From contig JAGPXD010000001.1 in the NCBI GenBank assembly GCA_020746995.1, positions 3,162,001-3,226,000 of the forward strand: 64,000 bases of DNA. The letters run 5' to 3'. The translations under genes were made by a program, and so were the position numbers. The stretch comes from Plectosphaerella cucumerina. Its lineage: Eukaryota; Ascomycota; Sordariomycetes; Glomerellales; Plectosphaerellaceae. The notes beneath the pieces were generated by a model. The model was not told the DNA's origin. It worked only from the letters and a program-made list of their open reading frames with translations, and searched no databases. Shown here piece by piece: positions 1-9,790 of the stretch (position 1 is the first letter of the stretch; each line of letters begins with the position of its first letter).

Positions 1-1046
1 CACGCGAACACTGACGCTGGTAGCCATGTTTGGAGCGGGCGTTGAGAAGCGAGAAGGGTGAAGGTTCTCTTCGGACGGTGGAGCAAGGCGCGGTCCAGGG
101 TCCTATTGATATGTCTTCTTCCACAATTGTTGAGACGTGGAGGGGCAACCGTTTCCGGGGTCCAGGGCGTCGTGGGAATGTTGGCGTGCGGAATGTGCAC
201 GAGGGTGACACAAGAAGCAATCACTTCAGCTCGTTCGATAGCAAGGAGCGAGGGAGAGGCGATGGCGCAAAAGGTCGAGCGACAACTCCGAGCACGCGAA
301 TTGCAGCCGGGCCAATGGCTCGGGTGGAGTCGAGTCGAGGCGCGTCGACGTGTGGTGCTGTGCTGGGCTGGCGCGTCGGGCTGGAGGTGAAGAGTGGGAG
401 GTTTGCACGGAGCGTCGTGAATGGGCGAACGAATGAGTGGATGGTGGTTGCTGTGGGAGCAGGCACCCGTGGGCGAGCCTGGGATTGGCTGGCGGGAGGA
501 AGGCTGGGGCCTGGGAAAAGGCCGGCACGAGGAGGCTGGAGGTGGGGCCGCCGGGTACGGCCGCTAACCGGGAGGGGAATGGTGGATTGGAGGAGCACGG
601 CCGAAGCACGGAGCACTGAACCTTCAGATGCTGATACAGGTACTGGAGTTGACTCCATTTCGAGACATGTCAAGCAGGTAATGTCCGGTCCTCAGTCTCA
701 CTGTCTATCTCACAAGACCTCGAAGACTGTAAGTCATGTATCAGACCGGCATTTACTGAGATTGAAGCTCGGTACTCATACCCCAAAACATGGTACGAAT
801 GCAGATCGCAGCGTGTCGTCAAGACACCAACCCGCTGAGCAACATTCCAACCCCAAGAACAAGCTGCTCAACCGTTGACAGATCCCATCACCGGTATCGG
901 CAAAACTCGCTCCAGAACGTGTATTGCAAACCGGGTATACTGAAACTTGAAAAACCATATCGCCAGGAGAAAACGCTGCGCCGCCGGTAAAAAGAACACC
1001 CACGGCCGAAAACCAAACACCACACCCGGTACTTCGCTCTCCTCCT
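1..1046. other. no supported gene; 3' flank of the LRR gene
   Basis: I see no supportable gene here. Open frames exist on both strands, but they lack ATG starts with good context, recognisable domains or plausible splice structure. The last few hundred bases would hold the 3' UTR of the leftward LRR gene that ends at 1047. Confidence 0.5.
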
Positions 1047-4000
1047 CTAATCCACCTCATCATAGTCATCCGACGTACCCCCCGCGTCCCCATGACTCTC
1101 TTTCCACTTCGCCATCTCCGCCACCGGCACCCGTCCGCGCAACCATCTCAGCGTCGCGTCCGTACCCCTCTCTAGGACGTTCCACCTCGGCACCCTGAAC
1201 CTATTTCCCGCCACCTCGAGCCTCCGGAGCCCACCGTGGCCCCCGAGCAGCCCGATCTTGGGGTTCAGGTGCGTGATCTCGTTGTATCCCGCGTCCACGA
1301 CCTGAAGGCCGCGGATGATCTCCGGGTCCAGCTCCTCGAGGTGGTTGTTGGCCGCCAGTAGCACCACAAGCGCCGGGAACGCCGCGCGCAGGTCCGCTGG
1401 CAGGCCCGAGACACGGTTCTTGGAGATGTCCACCTTTTCCAGCAGCGGCGCCCGTAAGTTGGCCGTCAGAGGTGCAAGGCTCGTGATGGTGTTGCTCGCG
1501 AGGTTCAGCTCCCGGAGCGCGGGGAGGTCAAGTTCCTCAGGGAGGTACGTCTCGCCCACGAGCTTGTTGTGCGCCAGCGACAGCGCCGTCAGCGTCTCTG
1601 CGAAGAAGGAGAGCGACTCGGGCAGCGCCGTGAAGAGGTTGTGGTGCAGCTGAACCTCGGTCACGCGGACAGCTGCCGCCACCTTGGAGCACACCACGGG
1701 ATGAAGAGATGATGACTCCGTGTTGGACCGGTCCAGGAGACCGCCCTGCTTGACCGGCCATGTCTGACTCGAGAGCGTGTGGGACCGCGAGCGGGCTGGC
1801 GAGTGCGGTGCCGATGTGGGCGGCGTTGCAAAGTCGTCCATGTCCGACCGGCTGTCGTCTTGATCGTCCAGGGGTGCCTTGGGATCGTCAGACACCCTGA
1901 CTTCGACATCGGCTGAAATGGCGACGTCCTGGTACGGTGGCGGCGGCTCTAGACGTATCGAAAGCGCATCCTTGAGCTCCTCGGTCGTGTACGAGATGAA
2001 CTTCTTGTCCCGGAGCGGGTTCCCGCTGAGCCGGATCATTGTGAGGTTGTCCATGCGCGCCAGCTCAGGGGGCACAATACGGATGTCATTGGCCGTGAAG
2101 TCAACATGCCGCAGACGCTCCAAAGTCAGGAAGCCCTCAGGGAACTCGGCGATGGTGTTCTCATCGGCCGTGAGCGTCAGCAGGCTCGTCCACGAGGTAA
2201 CGTCGGGCAGCGCCTTCATCCGGTTCATGGACATGGTGAACTGGCTCAGAAGGGGGAAGGCGACCGTCGACCCGGGCTCCACGATGTAGGTGATCTGGTT
2301 GCACGAGATATCCAGAGTCTGCAGCTTCGGCATCACCTCGACGCCTGCCTCGATGAGCGTGCCGGAGAGCTGGTTCTTCTGGGCCAAGAGCTCGTTCAGG
2401 GGCATCTTGGCGAGGGCTGAGAAGGGCAGCACTTCGAGACTATTCTCGCTGATGTTGAAGTTGCGTAGACGCTCGAGGTTTCCAAAGTTGACTGGCAGCG
2501 ACGAGATGTTGTTGCCGTGCAGGTCGAGGATCTCAAGGCTCTGCAGGTTCGAGAAGCAAGGGTCCACCGGGCCGTAGAACAGATTGTTGGCCAGCTTCAG
2601 GTCTCTCAAGGTGGTGATCTCAGAGATGGGCTCCAGGCAGTTATTGGCCAGACGGTTCGAGGACTTGGCATTGTTAGCATGTGAAGCTCATCAGCGCCAT
2701 GGATGACATACCAGGTTCAGCGTCGTCAGCTGGGGGAGCTGTCTCAGTCCCCTCGGCACCGCAATGAGATTGTTGCCGTGCAGATCTAGGTTCTCCAGCC
2801 CTCCAAAGATGTTGCCTGTGCTGTCCTCGTCGGCGGCGAGCTCCTCGAGTGGCACGTCAGGAAAGACGGAGTCTTCGATGATCTCGAGCTCATTGCCCGC
2901 AGCCACGAACCGCGTCAGATCCACGCTCTCAGCCCAGCTGCCGTCATACGTGCCCATTGTTTCCGAGTCGTACATCTTCAAGACCTCGGTCGGAATGGTC
3001 TTGAGTCCCAGCGCGGCGATGTTCAGGCGGCCGGACCTGCGGCCCTCCCCAAGTCGCTGCTGAAGAATCTTCTTCGCCGAGTCCTCGCTCCTCTTGGTGT
3101 TGAAGGGGTCGAGACCAAAGTCAAACCCGTCGTCCGCAGGAATGATGGGTGATTTAAGCGGCAACCGCCTCTTTGCCGGGGCGGCCAGCGCGTCCTCTGG
3201 GGAGGCTTCGGTGTCTGCCTCTGGTTCCACCTTGACCTGCAGAGCAGCCTTTTTCGCAGCCTTCGCCTTGGCGATCTGCTCGCGCAGTGCAGCCGATGCC
3301 TTGATATGCGGTGGCTCCTTTTCGACCGTCTCCCCCGTGGCAGAAGGCGTGGCAGGCGCAGGTGCCCTCAGCTTCAACTTCCTTGCCGGCACTGGCGTCT
3401 TGACGGGGGTCTTCGGTGCTGGCGCTTTCGGCTCCGCCGGCGCGTCCAGACTGGACATAGATGGCCTCTTGAACAGGCCCTGCACAGAGCCCCTCGGTTT
3501 CAGCGGGCGGGCAGCGACCGTCTTGGCCGCAGGTTTGGAGGGAGTCGCGACGCCGCTCGGCCGGGCAGGGCTCTGGGTGCGGCTCGGGGGCTGTGACGTG
3601 GTTGAGGCGGCAAACTTTGAGACGCCGGACACCCGCGTGGTGCCCTTAAGGTTCGGGGTCCGCAGGCTCGCAATGCCCGAGACGCGCCGCGAGGGCGTTC
3701 CATGGATGGTGTCCATAGGCATACGAGAACTCATTGACGCGCGGAAGCTGGAAAAGCTCCCCTCGTCGGCGGCGGACGAGCTGGAGCCCGGACGGCTGCG
3801 GCCCTGCGAGGGCGGGCGCATGGAGCCATCGGAGGTGTAGCTAGACCCTGGTCTAGAGGTGTTGCTGCCGGCCCTGGACCTGGGCCGCCGGGAGCCGTCG
3901 GGGTCGAAGAAGGAGGACGATTTCTTGCTGATGGCTGGAGAGGAGGGAAGCTGCGAAAGGGTCTCGATTGTGCGTTCGGAGAGAGAAGGTCGTGGTCTTG

Positions 4001-4466
4001 AAGACCTGGGGCGCAGGGTGCCGTAGACGTCGCCTTCGAACTCGCTGGGGACGGAGTGTGTGCTTTCTGGGGAGCGGCTGGATGTCGAGGCTGTGGTCGA
4101 GGAGCGGGAGCGAGCGAGCTGGGGCTCTGAGGGTTGTCGGGAAAGGGAGGGTCGGGGCTTCGGAGCGGCCGGAGGCTGGGTGATAGAGGAGACCTGAGAT
4201 AGGCCGGAGACGTTCCGTCGAGGAGGCGGTCTGGTGCCGGGCAGTACAGGTTGCCTGGTTGCTGTTGGTGCCTGTGCTCTCGGGAGCTGGTCTCGCGATG
4301 CCACAGGGCGAAGTCGCTGCTTAGGAAGCTGGGAAGTCAGGCTCTCCCGCGAAGCCGCCGTCCGCAGAGGGGCTTGGGTGGTTGAAGGCGTCGACCGTGG
4401 GAGGGGGAGCCGAGACAGACGCGGAATGCCGCTGTTGCGGGTTGTCCCCGCCAGTTTGTCGTCCAT
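1047..4466 (-). CDS. leucine-rich repeat protein with long disordered N-terminus
   Basis: Two exons, 4466-2712 and 2663-1047, encode 1123 aa. The 48-nt intron has a GTATGT donor, a TGCTAAC branch point and an AAG acceptor. Splicing rebuilds a repeat unit across the junction (LTTLNL / SSNRLANN). Residues 1 to about 470 are Ser/Pro/Arg-rich and look disordered. Leucine-rich repeats of the LxxLxLxxNxL type follow from about 475 to 810. An acidic Ser/Asp/Pro-rich insert spans about 815-905, and a second LRR block runs from about 908 to 1095. The repeat style resembles LRRC40-like proteins of fungi. No catalytic domain is visible, so a scaffold or adaptor role is inferred only from the LRRs. The start is the first ATG of the long open frame, followed by MDDKLAG. 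No signal peptide or membrane segment is seen. Confidence 0.9.
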
Positions 4467-5070
4467 GCTTGCAGCGTTTCAGATGCCTGTAGCTCGAGGC
4501 ATACAGAGCACTGTTATGCTTCGGTCGCCGGGATATGGCTGCACGATGGGTCGGGGGGATATAATATGTCTAAGGCCGAGTCGTGGCCGCGGGGTTGAAG
4601 TCGGATCGAAGTCAGGTCGTCGATGGGTGGTGGCGCGACAGAAAGACGGGAGCTTGTTTAGTCCAGTGCGGGGGAGTCGGTCGCTGTTGCCGAGCAACTA
4701 CGGGCTATTGGAGAGCTCCAGGTCGTCTGAAGTATCGTTGTGTCGAACCGTCAAGATCCACTGCAATTGCAAAGAAAAGAAACGAAGGAAGAAAGAGAGC
4801 TGCAGAAATCCCATCGGTCGGTCGGGCATTTGAGAAAGGAGAAATATCCCCAGACCAAGAGACAGACCCCTTTCGAGCAAACGAGCAAGTGCCGGAGCTG
4901 CAGACAAAGGGCCATCTAATTTCGAGCCCCCCTGTCCGATGTCACCTCCCACCTAGGGGTTCCAGGGGTTTCAGGGGTCCCGAAACGAACCGCCCGTGTT
5001 TGGTGCATAGTACCCACCATTATCCGCCCCCATAGATGCATTCCAGTCAACACCTCCTGAACACAGCGCA
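4467..5070. other. intergenic: upstream of LRR gene, downstream of TPP enzyme
   Basis: No gene is supported. The stretch should contain the promoter of the leftward LRR gene and the 3' UTR of the leftward TPP enzyme. A small imperfect tandem repeat of AGGGGTTYC type lies near 4954-4981. Confidence 0.5.
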
Positions 5071-6931
5071 TCAGATGCTCTGCAACCTGACGTCGATCAG
5101 CGCGCACTTCCTCTTCTCCCGCACCACCCGGATTGCCTCCTTGATAGTTACCTCAACATCCTTGACATCGAGAACGTTCCACCACCATGACCCTCCGGCA
5201 CCCTCGGCAATCTTTCCAAAGGCTGGCGACGGCGACAAGCTGACGCCCATAGCCTCAGCGAGCGACGACCCCGATGAAGGACCGGCATCATTCGAGTCGA
5301 GCATCCCTAGCACCTCAGGCCGGATGCGCGCGCAGGCGTTCTTCGGGCTCGCCCAACCGCCGTTGTTCCACACGATGGTCAGGAACGGGCAATCGTACTT
5401 CTGTGCCATCCAGTAGGCACTCGCTGGCGCGCCGAACAGCCACGTCCCATCGCCCACAAAGGCCACGACGACGTCTGGACGCCCTTCCTCCCTGAGGCCG
5501 AGTGACGCGCCAACGGCAGCCCCGGAGTACCAACCCAACGAGCCGCCGCCGCTGCCCATGAGTGTCTGCGCCGACGAGTGGCCCAGATGGTCGGCCACGT
5601 TACCAAGGTTTGTTGTGCTCTCGTTGAGTCCGAGCACGCGGATGCCTGCCGTCGCCTCGCGAAGCCGAGACATGAAGTACGGCACCGTTACCTTGCCATC
5701 AGGCAACGAAAGTTCCGCGATGCGCAGCCTCTTCGTCCTCTCCTTGAAGCGAGACTTCAGCCGCGCCAGTCGCGCCGCAATGGTCGCCTGCGTCTCTTCG
5801 GCAGCGAAGAGGGAGCTTGCCTTGACATGGGCCCGGATCTGCTCCAACGCCACGGCCGAATCGCACATCCACCGCCTCTCGCAAGGGAGGCTCCAGAGCG
5901 TCGTCGACGTCTTGAGGGGGTCGCTGTCGAGGTGAAAGATGCGCGCGTCCGGATGCGGCCGGGACTGCGATGGGATCCAGGGCACGTCCGAGTCGACGAC
6001 GAGGACGATGTCTGCTTCTGCCAGGGCCGGGAGTTGGCCCCCGCCGTTCCATTGGTGGCCCTGGTGCAGCGGGCTCGTCGTGGGGAAGCTGTTGACGATG
6101 GGCGCGTTCTCATGCACCGCGATGGATAGGAGCGTGGCGAGGTCGACGAGGGCTTCGAAGCCGGCGGCGGTGCGGCCGGCGTAGCTCGTCACGATGAGGG
6201 GACGTGATGCTTGGCAGAGAATGTCGGAAAGGTACTCGACAGCTGCAGGGGAGAGACCCGTTTGCTCGAGGGCACGGTTCCTCTCGTAGGTCTGCGAGGC
6301 CTTGGTTGGGCCAGTGGCCGCCGGGTGTGCCGTCTCGGCCTCGAGTGTCTCCCGCGACGCGATGAGGTACACGGGACCCTGTGGCGTCGATGTCGCGAAC
6401 TGCAGTGCCCGGAAGACGATCTGTACGGCGTTGTGGGGGAACCGGATCTCGTGCTCGTACTTCATGTACTGCCTGACGATGGCGCGCTGGTCCGGCACGT
6501 CTTGGATCCAGTGGATGTATCTGCAAGGTCAGCCGCCATCTGGACACCAAGAGGGGTAGGACTCACTCGTTCCGGCTTCCCGGCATCTCGCCCTCCATCG
6601 TGGCCGGCACTGTCCCGGCAAGGATCAGCACCGGGATGCGGCCCTTGCTGACGTTGTGGACGGCGCCGGCAAGCCCCTGCGTCCCGCACTCGACGTGCAC
6701 CAACACCGCCGCCGGCCGGCCTGTGACTTGGGCGAAGCCTGACGCTGCCGACAGGGCGTTCATTTCGTTGGGCGACGTGACGACGTTCAGCTTTGGGTGC
6801 GCTTTGGAGGCGAAGGCGGACAGGAAAGCCGGGTGGTCTGAGCCGAGGTTGACGAAGAGTTGAGTGATGCCGGCCTCCTCCAGGGCAAACAAGATGGCCG
6901 AAGCCCCGGACACTGTTTGAAGGGTTGCCAT
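5071..6931 (-). CDS. thiamine-diphosphate-dependent 2-oxo-acid decarboxylase/lyase family enzyme
   Basis: Exons 6931-6567 and 6520-5071 (46-nt intron, GTGAGT...GCAG, phase 2) encode 604 aa. The product has the three-domain layout of the acetolactate synthase / benzoylformate decarboxylase superfamily. The N-terminal PYR domain carries the probable cofactor-activating Glu56 in SPNEMNALSA. A central domain spans about 225-350. The C-terminal PP domain has the ThDP/Mg motif, GDG at about 478-480 followed by NN at about 507-508. The family cleaves or decarboxylates 2-oxo acids or 2-hydroxyacyl compounds, and the substrate cannot be read from sequence. It is transcribed divergently from an aromatic-type aldehyde dehydrogenase 397 bp away. 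A decarboxylase making an aldehyde for that enzyme to oxidise (benzoylformate-like route) is a reasonable inference. No mitochondrial or peroxisomal signal is obvious. Acetolactate synthase itself is less likely because no transit peptide is seen. Confidence 0.9.
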
Positions 6932-7328
6932 GGTGGCGTTCGTCCCGAGGGGTGTCGAGTCGGCGGGATCAAGGGGAGTGGGTAGGTGTTCGAGCTCCTG
7001 AAGGCCGCTTCAACTGCAAGAGCTGGATGACTTCACCTTACTTTAAGGTTGACTTGCTGTCAGCAGCCCTATGACCTGTCATGAACAAGGAGAAGCCACA
7101 AGCAGCGCCAGCTGAAGGAGCCGCTGCCGGTGCCGGTGCCCCCGCATGCCGGATGTGCTAAGCAGCGCAGGGATTAAGCCGGCAATGAGGCGGACTCAGG
7201 TCCGATCCGGCCCCCGCATGCCGGAGCTCATCATCACCAGGTTTCAGTCCCCGATCACATTTCAACACAGCTCAGCTGTTTGCCCGTCAACCTACACATC
7301 CACCGGACAGCTCTGCCGCACCTTCATA
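6932..7328. promoter_or_regulatory. shared divergent promoter of TPP enzyme and aldehyde dehydrogenase
   Basis: The 397 bp lie between the two divergent ATGs. A 16-nt direct repeat, GCCCCCGCATGCCGGA, occurs at 7138-7153 and 7210-7225, with starts 72 bp apart. The zone around it is rich in CCGG and CGG triplets, the half-site type bound by Zn2Cys6 regulators. That it is a real operator is inference. Confidence 0.5.
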
Positions 7329-8922
7329 ATGGCCCCTCCATCGACCCTCTCGGCTCCCCAGGAGCTCTTCATCAATGGCGAGTACAGCCCCAGCGACAGC
7401 AGCTCAACCTTCCCCGTTGTCAACCCTATGACCGGGGAAACCATCTACCAGGCAGCGGCAGCCTCGGTTGCCGACTATGAAAGAGCCATTCAAACGGCCC
7501 ATGCGGCCTTTGCCTCCTGGTCTAAGACGTCTCCTTCGGCGAGGCGTCTCATCCTACTGCGAGCTGCTGACATCATGGACACTTACCTCGCTCCAGACTC
7601 ACCCTCCCGCGCCGCCGAAATCCTTTCAGCTGAGGTAAGGACCAAAGCAACTGACACAATATCACATCGCTCTAAGAAAACATTGGTTTCTTGCCTACGA
7701 ACAGCAACGCTGACCTAGCCAGGTCTCGGCCGTCCGGTCCTGGGTGGCCGTCAACATCCGCGCCACAGCCGGCATCTTCCGCGAGACAGCTGGCCTCGCA
7801 ACACACATCAAGGGCGAGATCATCCCCGCCGACCGCCCCGGCACTACCATTCTTGTGGAGAGAGCGGCCGTCGGCGTCGTTCTGGCCATCAGCCCGTGGA
7901 ACGCGCCCGTCAACCTCACAGCCCGAGCCATCGCATGCCCCCTCATCTGCGGCAATACAGTCGTCCTCAAGCCATCCGAGATGAGCCCAAAGTCCCAGCA
8001 CCTAGTCGTCCGCGCTCTCGCCGAAGCCGGCCTGCCGCCTGGCGTCCTCAACTTTCTCCCGACATCACCGGCCGACGCGCCTGCCGCGACGGAACACGCC
8101 GTCAAGCATCCCCTTGTTCGCCGCGTCAACTTCACCGGCGGCGATCGCGTGGGGCGCATTATCGCAGGCTGGGCGGCTGAGGGCCCAAAACAATGTGTTC
8201 TCGAGCTCGGCGGAAAGGCACCTGTTCTGGTGCTGGAAGATGCCGACGTGGATGACGCCGTCGAGGCCGTGGTCTTTGGGGGCCTGAGCAACGCAGGGCA
8301 GATCTGCATGTCGACGGAGCGGGTACTAGTGCACCAGTCCATCGCGCCGGCGTTCACCAAGGCCTTGCTGGAGCGCGTGGCCCGGGTCCGGTGCGGGAAT
8401 CACCTCGAGGAGGCGGACATTTCCATGTCCGGTCTCTGTTCACCAGCAGCAGCGGTTCGGGTGCTGGACATGGTTCGGGATGCCGTGGCCGCGGGAGCAC
8501 GACTTCTCACGGGCGACCTCCAAGCTACCGGGCCCAACAACACCATCGTGCGGCCTCACGTGCTCGAGGGCGTGACGCCGGCGATGGACATGTTCCGACG
8601 CGAGAGCTTCGGGCCGGTCCTGGCCCTCACGACGTTCTCTGACGACGACGAAGCCGTGGCGCTGGCCAATGACAGCGACTACTCCCTCTGCGCCAGCGTC
8701 TTCTCGCACGACGTGATGCGGGCCCTCGCCGTCGCCCGACGAGTCCGCGCCGGCAGCTGTCACGTCAACGGGCCGACTGTGTACATCGAGGCGACCCTCC
8801 CCAACGGCGGGACGGGGGGGAGCAGTGGCTACGGGCGATTCGGGGGCATGGCGGGGGTGGAGGAGTTCACGGAGAGGAAGATTGTGAGTCTGGCGGAACC
8901 GGGGATGAGGTATGATTTTTGA
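7329..8922 (+). CDS. aldehyde dehydrogenase, salicylaldehyde/vanillin dehydrogenase-like
   Basis: Exons 7329-7634 and 7723-8922 (88-nt intron, GTAAGG...CCAG, phase 0) encode 501 aa, the usual ALDH length. The NAD(P)-dependent enzyme oxidises aldehydes to carboxylic acids. Visible signatures are SPWNAPVNL, the cofactor loop FTGGDRVG near 239, the general-base Glu263 in LELGGK, and the catalytic Cys297 in NAGQICMSTE. The C-terminal pattern with HVNGPTVY and GSSGYGRFGG resembles aromatic aldehyde dehydrogenases (salicylaldehyde, vanillin, benzaldehyde). The start MAPPSTLS is preferred over an in-frame ATG 183 nt upstream, because the extra 61 residues show no ALDH or targeting character. The gene shares a promoter with the TPP enzyme, which could supply its aldehyde. 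Exact substrate is unknown. Confidence 0.93.
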
Positions 8923-9790
8923 CGACGCCCGCACGCAATCACACCAAGGTTGGACTGTACCAGGGGTTTGCTTGCTAGCGCCAACGGCACATCGGTCGTA
9001 AGCACCTTGTGCGGTTGGCGGCGCCACCCCGCATGGGGACGGTCTTCCGCAAAAGCCTCACTTCTTGGCAGGGGTCCTCTTGTGATAATGCCCGTCGATG
9101 TGCCGACTGCCGAGTTGCGGGAATGGCGTTATTGCCTCTCCGCTTCACGACTGTTTGTCTTTTGGTCGGGCAAGCCGAGTTCAGCCGAGAATTCTGGGGG
9201 GTTTCGCGGGTCTCGTGGCTTCATACGATGTGATTGGGTTCGCGGATTCGCCGTCTTCTGGGCAGCGGTTGCCGAGGAGGCTGCCACAGCCATGGAAGAA
9301 GGTCGAGCTGCAGGTCTAGGCCCTGCTCGTGGAACACTTCTGGAGGAGGCCACGTGAGACGAACCACCGCATGAGGCCACAGACGCGGCCAGATCAAGAT
9401 ACGAGCTGCGCGTTGCACCTGACTCGCCCCGTCGCCATATCCCGTCCCAAGCACCTACATGCCACTCTAGACCGTACATGGAAGGAGGGTATGTTTCTTT
9501 CCCTTCTTATCAATGTCACAACGTGCCGTAGATCCGTGGTCTGCCGTTTCTGCCGGATGTAACCTTCTCAAGATGTCAAATGGAACAATTCCACGATGCA
9601 TCCACGATTGTGTGTTCCCGAGAGAAATGGCGCGATAGTATTGACTCGTTACACTGACATTACTCCGTGGAACATGGACCAAGATATCGGTATAAGTATG
9701 AGCGCCAAGTATGCCAAGGTCGGGGCCACGGTACGGTCCGCTCGTGCTACTCCTTCTTGTCTCCATTGTCGACCCCGTCACTAGCAAGCC
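8923..9790. other. intergenic: ALDH 3' flank and OPT promoter
   Basis: No gene is supported in these 868 bp. A TATA-like TATAAG at 9691 lies 100 bp before the OPT start codon and is a plausible core promoter element. Confidence 0.45.

Noticed and set aside
30..878. 282-aa open frame at the window start
   Set aside because: It begins at TTG, is compositionally odd (Gly/Arg-rich) and has no domain. It is probably chance in GC-rich DNA.
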